64,000 bases of DNA. Origin: Winogradskyella jejuensis (GTDB lineage Bacteria; Bacteroidota; Bacteroidia; Flavobacteriales; Flavobacteriaceae). Below, piece after piece: positions 1 to 8,645 of this stretch. Under the pieces are notes generated by a model. It made no database searches. It was given only the letters and a program-made list of their open reading frames with translations, and was not told where the DNA came from. Each line of letters starts with the position of its first letter. Position 1 is the first letter of the stretch. The stretch spans positions 682,001 to 746,000 of the forward strand of contig NZ_FQWS01000002.1 of the NCBI RefSeq assembly GCF_900129745.1, written 5' to 3'. The translations under genes and the position numbers were made by a program.

Positions 1-273
1 GCACTCTATTTTTCTAGAAGCCCAATTCCTTATCCACGCGATAAGAGTGTGGCTTCACGATATTTTAAGCATAAAGGTATATATGCTTTTAGAAAGGAAG
101 CTTTATTAGACTTTACAGTATTGCCAATGCAATTTTTGGAAGCTACAGAAAAGATAGAATGCATACGGTATCTGGAATACGGAAAGCGAATTAAAATGGT
201 AGAAACAGATATTCAAGGTGTTGAAATAGATACACCTGAAGATTTAGAACGTGCTAAAAAACTTTGGAAGTAA
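1..273 (+). CDS. kdsB: 3-deoxy-manno-octulosonate cytidylyltransferase, C-terminal part
   Basis: This is the 3' end of a gene that starts before the window; the reading frame is open from base 1 to the TAA at 271-273 (90 residues). The fragment begins [14 protein letters not shown] and continues with [13 protein letters not shown] and a C-terminal [11 protein letters not shown], the conserved tail of KdsB. KdsB activates Kdo as CMP-Kdo in the cytoplasm for the inner core of lipopolysaccharide. The next gene begins on the base after its stop codon, so the two are probably co-transcribed. A KdnB-like dehydrogenase two genes downstream suggests that the activated sugar could be the amino variant Kdo8N. 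Confidence 0.88.
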   Translation, partial: ALYFSRSPIPYPRDKSVASRYFKHKGIYAFRKEALLDFTVLPMQFLEATEKIECIRYLEYGKRIKMVETDIQGVEIDTPEDLERAKKLWK

Positions 274-981
274 TTGAAGGCTGATTACAATAACATAAAA
301 GTCATAGGTTTTGATGCAGACGATACGCTTTGGGTTAATGAAACGTATTTTAGAGATGCAGAACAAGAGTTTGCTCTATTGTTGTCTCAGTTTGAAACAC
401 CAAATAAAATAGACCAAGAGCTCTTTAAAATGGAAATGAAAAACCTTCCTGTTTACGGTTACGGTGTTAAAGGATTTGTACTTTCTATGGTAGAGATGGC
501 TTTAGAATTATCTAACCATACCGTATCTAGTAAAACTATAGAGAAAATCTTAGATATAGGTAAAGACATGATTAATAAGCCCGTAGAGTTATTGGACGGC
601 GTTGAAGAGACCTTAAAGTCACTTTCAAGAAAATATCGGTTAATTGTAGCCACTAAAGGCGATTTGTTAGACCAAGAACGAAAGCTGGAGAAGTCAGGAT
701 TATTACATTATTTCCATCATATCGAAGTGTTGAGTGAAAAAGAGAGTGCAAATTATTCAAAATTATTAGCGCATTTAGATATTAATCCATCAGAATTTTT
801 AATGGTGGGAAACTCTTTAAAATCTGATATTTTGCCTTTAGTAGAAATAGGAGCCAAGGCAATTCATGTTCCCTTTCATACCACATGGCAACATGAGACC
901 GTATCGCAATCGGTAGCTGATAATGCAGATTATTTAACTGTAGATTCGATTAATGAGGTTTTAAATTATTTAAATCAATAG
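274..981 (+). CDS. HAD-superfamily hydrolase
   Basis: A 235-residue cytoplasmic HAD phosphatase. Motif I is FDADDTLW (nucleophile D14, acid D16), the motif II region is VATKGD, and motif IV is GNSLKSD near residue 179, with a helical cap between motifs I and II. The start is a TTG that abuts the kdsB stop; no ATG lies before motif I. The substrate cannot be read from the sequence. Its place between kdsB and a KdnB-like gene makes a sugar-phosphate step possible, but the fold is the capped YjjG/phosphoglycolate-like type, unlike the small capless KdsC, so a Kdo-8-phosphate phosphatase role is only a guess. Confidence 0.8.
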   Translation: MKADYNNIKVIGFDADDTLWVNETYFRDAEQEFALLLSQFETPNKIDQELFKMEMKNLPVYGYGVKGFVLSMVEMALELSNHTVSSKTIEKILDIGKDMINKPVELLDGVEETLKSLSRKYRLIVATKGDLLDQERKLEKSGLLHYFHHIEVLSEKESANYSKLLAHLDINPSEFLMVGNSLKSDILPLVEIGAKAIHVPFHTTWQHETVSQSVADNADYLTVDSINEVLNYLNQ

Positions 982-1001
982 GTAGAACGTATAAGTATTT
1001 A

Positions 1002-1009
1002 TATTTTTG
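1002..1009 (+). promoter_or_regulatory. candidate -7 box (TATTTTTG) for kdnB
   Basis: TATTTTTG matches the Bacteroidota TAnnTTTG box and lies 18 bases before the ATG of the dehydrogenase, in the 45-base gap after the HAD gene. No clear TTG sits 19-20 bases upstream, so this is a weak call. It would give the dehydrogenase and acyltransferase a promoter of their own. Confidence 0.3.
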
Positions 1010-1026
1010 TTAGAGAAATTAAGTCA

Positions 1027-2109
1027 ATGAGTTTTAAGAATTTTCCAATGGTTTCGCGTGTCATGTTTGGGCGTGGTAGTTTCAATCAATTAGATGAAAT
1101 TATTACTCCAAAACGCCAAGGACGTGAAGCTCCTTTTATTTACTATGTAGATGATGTTTTTAAAGGAAACCCTTGGTTGACTTCAAGAATTTCATTGTCT
1201 TACAAGGATAAAATAATCTATGTACCAACAAAGGAAGAGCCTAAAACGTCTCAAATAGACCAGCTTGTAGAAGATATTATTTTAGAGTTTAGTGAGCGTC
1301 CATCTGGTATCATCGGTATCGGTGGTGGAATTGTATTAGATATTGCAAAAGCCGTATCCATAATGCTAACTAATGAAGGCGAAGCTAAAGATTATCAGGG
1401 TTGGGATTTAGTAAAAAATCCGGCAATCTATCATGTTGGTATTCCGACAATTTCTGGTACAGGAGCAGAAGTCTCTCGTACAACTATTCTAACAGGACCA
1501 GACCGCAAATTGGGTATTAATAGTGATTATACACCTTTTGATCAAGTTATATTAGACCCAGAATTAACCAAAGATGTGCCTAAAGACCAATGGTTTTACA
1601 CAGGTATGGATTGCTATGTACATTGTATAGAGTCTCTAAATGGGAGCTATTTAAATTCTTTCAGTCAATCTTATGGCGAGAAAGCTTTCGAAATTTGTAA
1701 AGAAGTTTTTTTAGGTGATAATCTTTCTGAAGAGGAAGCTCAAGATAAACTCATGATGGCCTCTTGGCATGGCGGTATGAGTATTGCTTATTCTCAAGTT
1801 GGTGTGGCTCACGCCATGAGTTATGGTTTGGGGTATCTTTTAGGAATAAAACATGGTATTGGCAATTGTATTGTTTTTGACCATCTAGAAGAATTCTATC
1901 CAGATGGTGTGAAGCTTTTCAAAGAAATGAAGGCCAAGCATAATATTGTTTTACCAAAAGGAATATGTGCCAACCTTGAAGAAGAAGAATTAGACATTAT
2001 GATTAATGTAGCCTTGAGTTTAGAGCCGCTTTGGGAGAATGCTATTGGTAAAAACTGGAAAGACATTATCACACCTCAAAAACTCAAAGAGCTGTACTTA
2101 AAAATGTAG
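1027..2109 (+). CDS. kdnB: iron-containing alcohol dehydrogenase, KdnB-like (Kdo 8-oxidase)
   Basis: A 360-residue group III iron alcohol dehydrogenase. It has the N-terminal FGRGSFNQL segment, a GIGGGIVLDIAKAV nucleotide-binding loop near 97-110, PTISGTGAEVS at 140-150, and the metal set D195, H199, H262 and H276. In Shewanella, KdnB oxidises the C8 hydroxyl of Kdo and the aminotransferase KdnA then makes 8-amino-Kdo (Kdo8N); those genes lie next to kdsB. Here kdsB is two genes upstream, which supports the same role. No KdnA candidate is visible in this window; it could lie before base 1. A generic alcohol dehydrogenase is the alternative. Confidence 0.68.
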   Translation: MSFKNFPMVSRVMFGRGSFNQLDEIITPKRQGREAPFIYYVDDVFKGNPWLTSRISLSYKDKIIYVPTKEEPKTSQIDQLVEDIILEFSERPSGIIGIGGGIVLDIAKAVSIMLTNEGEAKDYQGWDLVKNPAIYHVGIPTISGTGAEVSRTTILTGPDRKLGINSDYTPFDQVILDPELTKDVPKDQWFYTGMDCYVHCIESLNGSYLNSFSQSYGEKAFEICKEVFLGDNLSEEEAQDKLMMASWHGGMSIAYSQVGVAHAMSYGLGYLLGIKHGIGNCIVFDHLEEFYPDGVKLFKEMKAKHNIVLPKGICANLEEEELDIMINVALSLEPLWENAIGKNWKDIITPQKLKELYLKM

Positions 2110-2110
2110 T

Positions 2111-2659
2111 ATGAAAGCTCTTGCAAAGTTTATCTATTTTAAGTTGCTCGGCTGGAAAGTTGTAGGCAATACCAATTTCTCACAAGACAAAGTAAAGAAA
2201 GCTGTCATCATTGCGGCACCACATACAAGCTGGCATGACTTTTTTATAGGTTTGTACCTGAGAAAAGTTACAGGCGTAAAGACTAATTTTATCGGCAAGA
2301 AAGAATTATTTGTTTGGCCTTTAAAATATTACTTTAGAGCCATTGGCGGTAGACCAGTTGACCGTACCTCGGGTCAGAATAAGGTAGAGGCCATTGCAAA
2401 GTTATTTGAAGGTGAAGAAGAATTTAGACTCACGCTTGCTCCTGAAGGTACTCGTAAAAAAGTTGACGAATGGAAAACAGGATTCTACTATATCGCTAAA
2501 GCGGCAAAAGTGCCTATAATAATGTTTACTCTAGATTTTAAGAATAAGCAAAATAAAGTATCTGAGCCTTTTTATCCAACAGATGATAAAGAAGCAGATT
2601 TTGCATTTATGCATGCGTTTTATGAAGGTGTTGTTGGTAAGGTGCCTGACTATTCCTAA
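2111..2659 (+). CDS. PlsC-family 1-acylglycerol-3-phosphate acyltransferase-like
   Basis: A 182-residue acyltransferase of the PlsC/LPLAT superfamily with the catalytic HTSWHD (H38-x4-D43) and the phosphate-binding PEGTR block at 111-115. It is shorter than classical PlsC and has no clear N-terminal membrane anchor, as in the short Bacteroidota versions. It starts one base after the kdnB stop, so the two are one transcription unit. The family moves fatty acids onto lysophospholipids at the inner membrane; the exact acceptor is unknown. It ends before a bidirectional terminator. Confidence 0.82.
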   Translation: MKALAKFIYFKLLGWKVVGNTNFSQDKVKKAVIIAAPHTSWHDFFIGLYLRKVTGVKTNFIGKKELFVWPLKYYFRAIGGRPVDRTSGQNKVEAIAKLFEGEEEFRLTLAPEGTRKKVDEWKTGFYYIAKAAKVPIIMFTLDFKNKQNKVSEPFYPTDDKEADFAFMHAFYEGVVGKVPDYS

Positions 2660-2749
2660 GATCTAGTTTGGCACAAGGTTTGATTTATTGTAAATGTAAT
2701 GAAACATAAAATAAACTTAAAAGTGTCACTAGAAAGAAACATTACCATT

Positions 2750-2785
2750 AAAAAAGGCTATCAAGTAATTTTGATAGCCTTTTTT
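2750..2785. terminator. bidirectional intrinsic terminator
   Basis: GGCTATCAA (2756-2764) pairs with TTGATAGCC (2771-2779) around a 6-base loop, with A6 on the left and T6 on the right. It lies between two convergent genes and can end both. The same stem occurs again near 6162. Confidence 0.85.
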
Positions 2786-2805
2786 CAGTATATAATTTGA
2801 GAACT

Positions 2806-5400
2806 TTATTTTACTTCTTTCAAAGCATTATCTATAAGTGTTCTTAAATGTTGCTTATGTGCTTTTGATGAAACATCACCCGTAGGTGCTGCCATGGTTC
2901 TAATATTCTTTAGGTTATAAAGCGCCATAGATTTTGCATTATTTGTAAACCTACCACTTTGTTTACCCGTAAGCATATCTATAAGCATATTAGTGTATTC
3001 TAATTGTAAATTCTGTCTGAAAGAATTTACATTTCCGTAAATATCAGCTTTAAAAATAGCATTATTTAAGTCCGTCATAAAACTAGATAACTTATACTTA
3101 TTTCCATATAACTCACTGTCAGTAATACGTTGTAATGTATTAGGATGTAGAATATGAATTAAAACGCCTCTTTGATAGTTTAATACTTGATTGTGAATTT
3201 TTGGGTCTTCTGGTCCTCCAAAGAAGTTGTAACCTCTACGCTGCATGGCTAAATAGTTATACAAATCGTTAGGTGCATCAAATGCATCTGGTGCAAAAAC
3301 ATAAGTTTTAAGGGCGTCCATTGCACGTTTTTGGTCTTCTAAACTTACAGGCGTGTATGGCTTAGTAGCTCCAGGTTGTCCTACCATAGCGCGGTCTACA
3401 TAAACACCACCAATAAATCTTGAAATAACATTACCAGCTGTAGCGCGTTGCCCGCTAAGAATATAATAGGCACGACGCATTTCTTGGAAAGATTCTCCTC
3501 GCTTTGCAAACTTAGTCTTAATGTTACCCATCATTTGGTCAACTAGCTTAAATCTGTCAATAGAATATCCAATTTGGTCATTAGATAAATCACCAATCAT
3601 TACACGTGGGTCAATAGCTTTTCCTGGAGCACGCATATCATCTGCATCATTTCCAAAAATTAGTTCTGGTTTTGTAGATTGACTTAAAAGCGCTTCTTTT
3701 TCGGCTCCAGTTTTAAAAGGTGTATACCCAAACTGAATTGCCCAAACATCATATGGTCCTACAGAGGTGTCGTAATATTGACCTTGCTTGCTTCTGTCTA
3801 ATGTTAAGTTAATACCTGCATAATCCATTACAGAACCTGTAAGGCATTTACCCTCTATAAAATCTGCATCTGCTAATTGTTCTGGCGAAAATAACTGACT
3901 CGCCTTCATATTGTGGTTAAGTCCAAGAGTATGACCAACTTCATGCATGATTAAAGCTAACATGGCTTCTTTTTTCATACGTGCCATTTCTAAATCATCT
4001 GCTCCAGCAACTTCTAAAACCGCTTGACCAAACATGGTGTTTTCATGCATCACATGTCCCATTGAACAGAATACTTTATTCTCTCTTAAGAATTCTGAAG
4101 GGTCAAAAGCTTTTGGCTTGGCAGATAAATCAAAAAGCTTATCATACATTACTCTATTTGTAAAGTGCACGTACTCTAACATAATATCTGCACCCATAAT
4201 TTCACCCGTTTTAGGATTTACAAAACTTGGTCCATAACCACCAAAAGGAGGATTTGGAGAAGATGTCCAGCGTAATACATTATAATTGATATCTCCAGCA
4301 TCCCAAGTTGCATCGTCTGGTTGCATTTTCACCACCATAGCGTTTTTAAAACCAGCTTTTTCAAAAGCTTTGTTCCACTCTAAAACCCCTTGCTTTATAG
4401 TTTCTCTCCATTCTACAGGTGTAGAATTTTCCATCCACCATGTAATTGGCTTTACGGGCTCAGAAATTGCAGCATTTGGGTCTTTCTTTTTAAGATTCCA
4501 ACGGTGGACTAAATCTCTAAACGGCGTAGAGTTTGTTGCTGTTTGGTCTTCAACTTGTGTCGTAAAATATCCCACGCGTGGGTCATCTAAACGTATTTCA
4601 TAATCATTGTCTGGCATAGCAATAAAACTGTGGAATACTTGTACGCTAACATTTCTTCCATCTGCGATAGCTGCAGAACCACCGTTTAAAACAGAAGGTT
4701 TAGAATACACATACTCAACTTCTAAATTGGTATTGTCTTCATAATTATTTATAGTTTTTACTGTAGTTTTATTTTTATCAAGGTTTCCTAGTGAGAAAGC
4801 AAATGGTGATTGACCAGGGAAACGTGGACGCTTTAATTGTCTTAAAGTCTCTTTTAGGAAAATATCATCGGCTTTTATAAGATACTCTCCGGTTTTCTCG
4901 TCATGTGCTTCTACTTTAATAGAAGCCATTTTTCCGTTTGTAACATTTGCATCTTTTGAACGTGATATGGCATTATTTTCATCAAAGTAGAACGAAGTGT
5001 TTTGTCCTTCAAACTCTAATTTATTAAAGTTCTTATTCACTTTAAAAACTTTAGAGCCACCATATGCACCACGGAAAAGACCTGCATCTGTACTACCATT
5101 AGAAACTTGACTAAAATAGATGTATTCTTTGCCAATTTGGTCTTCTTTTACAATCATATGCATAGTGCCAGTGATTGTATCTTGATAAATGGTAAAAAGA
5201 CCATCAATCTTTTTACTGGACTTAGTTAAGTCTTTGATTGATTTTTCTTTTTTCTTAGCAGGCGTAGGAGCAGCTGCTTCAGTCTTATCCTTTTTTCTTT
5301 TTTTCTTGCGTTGCGCAAAAGAATTTTGTGGCATTATAAACGCACACAAAAGTAGAGCCATAGTCATAAGTTTTATGGCTTTGATTGATGTCATTTTCAT
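2806..5400 (-). CDS. secreted zinc-dependent metalloprotease (DUF5117/DUF5118, Met-zincin)
   Basis: An 864-residue exported protein. An N-terminal hydrophobic segment ends in QNSFAQ, a typical signal peptidase site, and is followed by a very Lys-rich linker (RKKKRKKDK). The N-terminal half matches the DUF5118/DUF5117 layout seen before bacterial metzincins. The zinc site HEVGHTLGLNH is near residues 485-495, followed by a Met-turn region (SVMDYAGI). This is the family Bacteroidota genomes annotate as zinc-dependent metalloprotease; it is expected in the periplasm or at the surface, with an unknown substrate. It stands alone, with a terminator directly downstream. Confidence 0.88.
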   Translation of the reverse strand: MKMTSIKAIKLMTMALLLCAFIMPQNSFAQRKKKRKKDKTEAAAPTPAKKKEKSIKDLTKSSKKIDGLFTIYQDTITGTMHMIVKEDQIGKEYIYFSQVSNGSTDAGLFRGAYGGSKVFKVNKNFNKLEFEGQNTSFYFDENNAISRSKDANVTNGKMASIKVEAHDEKTGEYLIKADDIFLKETLRQLKRPRFPGQSPFAFSLGNLDKNKTTVKTINNYEDNTNLEVEYVYSKPSVLNGGSAAIADGRNVSVQVFHSFIAMPDNDYEIRLDDPRVGYFTTQVEDQTATNSTPFRDLVHRWNLKKKDPNAAISEPVKPITWWMENSTPVEWRETIKQGVLEWNKAFEKAGFKNAMVVKMQPDDATWDAGDINYNVLRWTSSPNPPFGGYGPSFVNPKTGEIMGADIMLEYVHFTNRVMYDKLFDLSAKPKAFDPSEFLRENKVFCSMGHVMHENTMFGQAVLEVAGADDLEMARMKKEAMLALIMHEVGHTLGLNHNMKASQLFSPEQLADADFIEGKCLTGSVMDYAGINLTLDRSKQGQYYDTSVGPYDVWAIQFGYTPFKTGAEKEALLSQSTKPELIFGNDADDMRAPGKAIDPRVMIGDLSNDQIGYSIDRFKLVDQMMGNIKTKFAKRGESFQEMRRAYYILSGQRATAGNVISRFIGGVYVDRAMVGQPGATKPYTPVSLEDQKRAMDALKTYVFAPDAFDAPNDLYNYLAMQRRGYNFFGGPEDPKIHNQVLNYQRGVLIHILHPNTLQRITDSELYGNKYKLSSFMTDLNNAIFKADIYGNVNSFRQNLQLEYTNMLIDMLTGKQSGRFTNNAKSMALYNLKNIRTMAAPTGDVSSKAHKQHLRTLIDNALKEVK

Positions 5401-5503
5401 AATTAATAATTTGGTTTAGTGGTAAATAGATGTATTCCGTGAAAGAATAGTTCTACAATATATAAAATATGAGTTTTGCTTTGAGTTAACTAGTGTTAAA
5501 AGA

Positions 5504-5968
5504 TTAGTACTTTTTTTCAAACTTATCTAGTAATGCGTTAGTCTGTTTTTGTAATTTTTTTTGAAAGAATGATGTGCCACCTATAAGCCATCCTTTAAAT
5601 CCCATAGCCTGTGAAGCCCATTTATGCAAATTAAAAGTATCTGTATGTTTAATGATTAATCCATCTTTAAACTCAAATTGGGCCGAAATTTTATTATGAA
5701 CTTTTCGCCCAGTTTTGCTGAAATGATATACAGCTTCCCAATTGGCAGAACACCTATTTTCATGACTTTCTACATTAGAAAATGAAATTTTAAATTCTTT
5801 TCCTTTTTGAGAGGCACTGAGCATACGCCACATATCCTTAGCGCGTTCACCCTTTAAAACACCAAAAGCAGGGTCTTCAAAAATTACATCTTTATGGTAA
5901 CAACTTACCATAGTTTCTGTATCATGATTGGCAAAAGCGGTGTAAAATTTTGTAACTAATTCTTCCAT
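5504..5968 (-). CDS. NTF2-like / SnoaL-like protein
   Basis: A 154-residue cytoplasmic protein with the alpha+beta NTF2 cone pattern: an N-terminal helix (VTKFYTAFANHDTETM), CYHKDVIFEDPAFG, then a series of beta strands. This fold serves both as small enzymes (isomerases, dehydratases) and as ligand-binding proteins, and nothing here fixes the substrate. It is transcribed alone from the minus strand, 103 bases from the metalloprotease start and 238 bases from the upstream gene. Bacteroidota genomes often label such genes nuclear transport factor 2 family protein. Confidence 0.75.
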   Translation of the reverse strand: MEELVTKFYTAFANHDTETMVSCYHKDVIFEDPAFGVLKGERAKDMWRMLSASQKGKEFKISFSNVESHENRCSANWEAVYHFSKTGRKVHNKISAQFEFKDGLIIKHTDTFNLHKWASQAMGFKGWLIGGTSFFQKKLQKQTNALLDKFEKKY

Positions 5969-6156
5969 TTTCTAAAGCTACAAAAAGTAAATTCAGCATT
6001 ACATTAGAAATGAATTGATTTTTTTTACGACAAAACATCCAAAAAGAGGTTTGTAACGTAAATACGTAATATTGATTTATCTTTGCTCACTCGTAAAGTA
6101 TGCTAAACACATAAAATTCCCCTTTTTTTAATTTAATGGATTAATTGAAAAAGGAA

Positions 6157-6188
6157 GAAAAGGCTATCATTAATTTGATAGCCTTTTT
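6157..6188. terminator. intrinsic terminator with the same stem as at 2750
   Basis: GGCTATCA (6162-6169) pairs with TGATAGCC (6176-6183) around TTAATT, with A-rich and T5 flanks. It lies downstream of the minus-strand gene that ends at 6207. The stem is the same eight bases as in the terminator at 2756-2779. Confidence 0.8.
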
Positions 6189-6206
6189 GATTTTATTTTC
6201 TTGTGT

Positions 6207-7703
6207 TTACTTTAAAATCATAAACTGTTTCTTTTTTCTGCCAGCGCTAGTCATAATAAATGTACCGTTATTGAAAGTACCAAAATATGGAATATAATGG
6301 GTATTGCCTTTATTATCCTGTACTTTGTTATAAGACGAATCGCCATATTTATCAAAAACAATATCATAGAGCGATGTAGATTCAAACCAACCTTTAGATA
6401 CTTTTGTGCGACCATCTTCTTTTTCTATTAAGTTTTTTCCGGAGTTTAGCAGTACATGTAATTTGTCGTCTTTAAGAAATACGTTGTAAGAAGGAGCTCC
6501 TGACCTTTTGAAAATACTTCGTCCCCAATCGAGATTTCCAGCTTTATTTATTTTCATGATTAAAATATCGTCATAATGAGGTATAGTTTGCATATAGCCT
6601 CCACCCATGCCATTAGGAACATAGTTTGTAGTAATGTAAAACTCTTCGGCCACTAAATAGGTATTTCCGCCTTCGTCTTCAATTATGTAATCTGTGTAAA
6701 AGTTAGAGAGTTCTTTGCCTTTAGTTTTTTTACGTTTCGCTGCGCTTTCAGAATATAAATCATAATATACCTGTTTTGGTAATTCAAAATGATTACTTTT
6801 TTCTATTGACAAACTTTCTGAATTCACTGTGAATGTGCAACCACCTTTAATTCTTGATGAGTTTCTTTCAGAATAAAAGCCAGTAAGCTGTAGATTAGTA
6901 TCGTTTTGACTGATACTTAGTGAGCGTATAAACTGCTCTCCTTTCAAGATTATGTCCGTAGCTTGTACATTGTCTTCTATAATTTTATAGATAATAAAGT
7001 CGTAGTTGGCTTTACCGTTTACTTTATCATAATCGCTTGTTTTATAAAGTTTACCAAGACTGTATGTAATTGCATCATTGTTAATAGCTAAATCATTAAA
7101 TTCAAAATATTTATTTTCTTCGTCCTTGTAAGATTTTGAATATACAAGACTCAAATCGTCAGTGTCGAAGACATGGATGCTATAAGCATTGGAGTTCTTT
7201 TTAATATCATCTGTAGCCATAGCTATGTATTGGCCGTTTGGCGAAATGGCAAAACTAGTTTCACGTTTTCTACCACCAGAAAAAATAGGGAATCTCTTTG
7301 TAATGGTTTTGCTCAGTAATTGCGTTTTAGAATGTTTTTTGGTCTTAACATTAAAGGTGTGGCAATTTATTACGCGCTCTTTTTTGCTTGGGGAATAGAG
7401 CGTAAATACTTTTATCTCGTCGCCATACGTTACATAATCTTTAAAAAATTCCCTTTTATCGGTCTCTATTAAAGATGAATGGGTTTTGTTTAGTGAACTA
7501 TCGAATACATCAAAGAGAATATGTCTTTTACTTTCTCTAATAAGCGCTGTTATACTTTCTTTATTCGTATAAATAGCAAGGACACCGCCAGCTTTTTCTT
7601 TGTCTTTAAATTCGGGACTTTCGCTAACAGCGAGTTGCGCAGTTTGTGCAAAAGCAGACAAGGCCATTACAAGGGTAATAGCCAATGTAAATAGTTTCCT
7701 CAT
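6207..7703 (-). CDS. exported protein of unknown function (beta-rich)
   Basis: A 498-residue protein with a clear signal peptide (MRKLFTLAITLVMALSAFAQ). The rest is beta-rich with recurring stretches such as ISPNGQYIAMATDD and SISQNDTNLQLTGFY, which look like the blades of a propeller, but I cannot name a family. No lipobox, transmembrane helix after the signal, or T9SS sorting tail is visible; the C-terminus ends KKKQFMILK. It is likely periplasmic or surface-bound. It is single-standing, 52 bases from the downstream end of yebC, with a terminator beyond its stop. Confidence 0.7.
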   Translation of the reverse strand: MRKLFTLAITLVMALSAFAQTAQLAVSESPEFKDKEKAGGVLAIYTNKESITALIRESKRHILFDVFDSSLNKTHSSLIETDKREFFKDYVTYGDEIKVFTLYSPSKKERVINCHTFNVKTKKHSKTQLLSKTITKRFPIFSGGRKRETSFAISPNGQYIAMATDDIKKNSNAYSIHVFDTDDLSLVYSKSYKDEENKYFEFNDLAINNDAITYSLGKLYKTSDYDKVNGKANYDFIIYKIIEDNVQATDIILKGEQFIRSLSISQNDTNLQLTGFYSERNSSRIKGGCTFTVNSESLSIEKSNHFELPKQVYYDLYSESAAKRKKTKGKELSNFYTDYIIEDEGGNTYLVAEEFYITTNYVPNGMGGGYMQTIPHYDDILIMKINKAGNLDWGRSIFKRSGAPSYNVFLKDDKLHVLLNSGKNLIEKEDGRTKVSKGWFESTSLYDIVFDKYGDSSYNKVQDNKGNTHYIPYFGTFNNGTFIMTSAGRKKKQFMILK

Positions 7704-7755
7704 TGAATGATTATAGTGTTTTGGTTAAAATTGAAATGGAAACGTGTATTGTTAA

Positions 7756-8502
7756 TTATTCTGAAGCTTCTTCCATAGTATGATATACGTTTTGTACATC
7801 ATCGTCTTCTTCAATTTTTTCTAGAAGTTTTTCTACATCCGCAGCTTGTTCTGGAGTTAATTTTTTTGTGACTTGTGGGATACGCTCAAAACCAGAGGAA
7901 AGGATTTCAATATTATTTTCTTCTAAATAAGACTGTATTTTACCAAAGCTTTCAAAAGGTGCGTAAATCATTACACTCTTCACTTCGTTTCCGTCGTCGT
8001 CTTCATCGGTGTCTTCAAATATTTCTTCAACACCAAAATCAATCAGTTCTAGTTCTAGTTCTTCTAAATCAAGCTCTTCACCTTTAATTTTAAAATTACA
8101 AGTATGGTCAAACATAAAAACTACAGAACCAGAGGTGCCTAAGCTACCATCGCACTTATTAAAATAACTTCTTACATTAGCCACAGTTCTGGTATTATTA
8201 TCTGTGGCGGTTTCTACTAAAATGGCGATGCCGTGAGGTGCATAACCTTCGAATATTACTTCTTTGTAGTCGCCTTGACTTTTATCGGATGCCCTTTTTA
8301 TAGCACGTTCTATATTGTCTTTAGGCATGTTAACAGACTTTGCATTTTGTATTACTGCTCTAAGTCTACTATTGCTATCGGGGTCTGGTCCACCTTCTTT
8401 TACAGCCATTACAATATCTTTACCAATACGCGTAAAGGCTTTGCTCATTGCGGACCAACGTTTCATTTTTCTTGCTTTTCTAAATTCAAAAGCTCTTCCC
8501 AT
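7756..8502 (-). CDS. yebC: YebC/PmpR family protein (TACO1-like)
   Basis: A 248-residue protein of the YebC/PmpR/TACO1 family, with the N-terminal MGRAFEFRKARKMKRWSAMS and the hallmark GGPDPDSNSRLRAVIQNAK followed by NMPKDNIERAIKRA. The C-terminal EEDDDVQNVYHTM is also typical. Members have been described as DNA-binding regulators and, more recently, as factors that help ribosomes through difficult sequences. The C-terminal domain carries an acidic insert (EDTDEDDDGNE). A candidate -7 box lies just upstream. Confidence 0.92.
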   Translation of the reverse strand: MGRAFEFRKARKMKRWSAMSKAFTRIGKDIVMAVKEGGPDPDSNSRLRAVIQNAKSVNMPKDNIERAIKRASDKSQGDYKEVIFEGYAPHGIAILVETATDNNTRTVANVRSYFNKCDGSLGTSGSVVFMFDHTCNFKIKGEELDLEELELELIDFGVEEIFEDTDEDDDGNEVKSVMIYAPFESFGKIQSYLEENNIEILSSGFERIPQVTKKLTPEQAADVEKLLEKIEEDDDVQNVYHTMEEASE

Positions 8503-8523
8503 AGTCTATTGTATTTGTTTTGT

Positions 8524-8531
8524 CAAATTTA
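8524..8531 (-). promoter_or_regulatory. candidate -7 box for yebC
   Basis: On the minus strand the bases read TAAATTTG, a full match to TAnnTTTG, 21 bases before the yebC ATG. No good TTG is found at the usual distance upstream, so the call is tentative. Confidence 0.35.
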
Positions 8532-8645
8532 AATAATTATCTGCATTCCTTAGTCATTTGGTATATGACGACTCAAAAAGTTTTGATTAACTGTATTTGG
8601 TTAATGATTGCAGTCGCTCCCATTTTATTTAACTCTTGTTTTATA

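Noticed and set aside
4286-4603. 105-codon plus-strand frame inside the metalloprotease gene
   Set aside because: Antisense to the protease domain, with no sensible composition.
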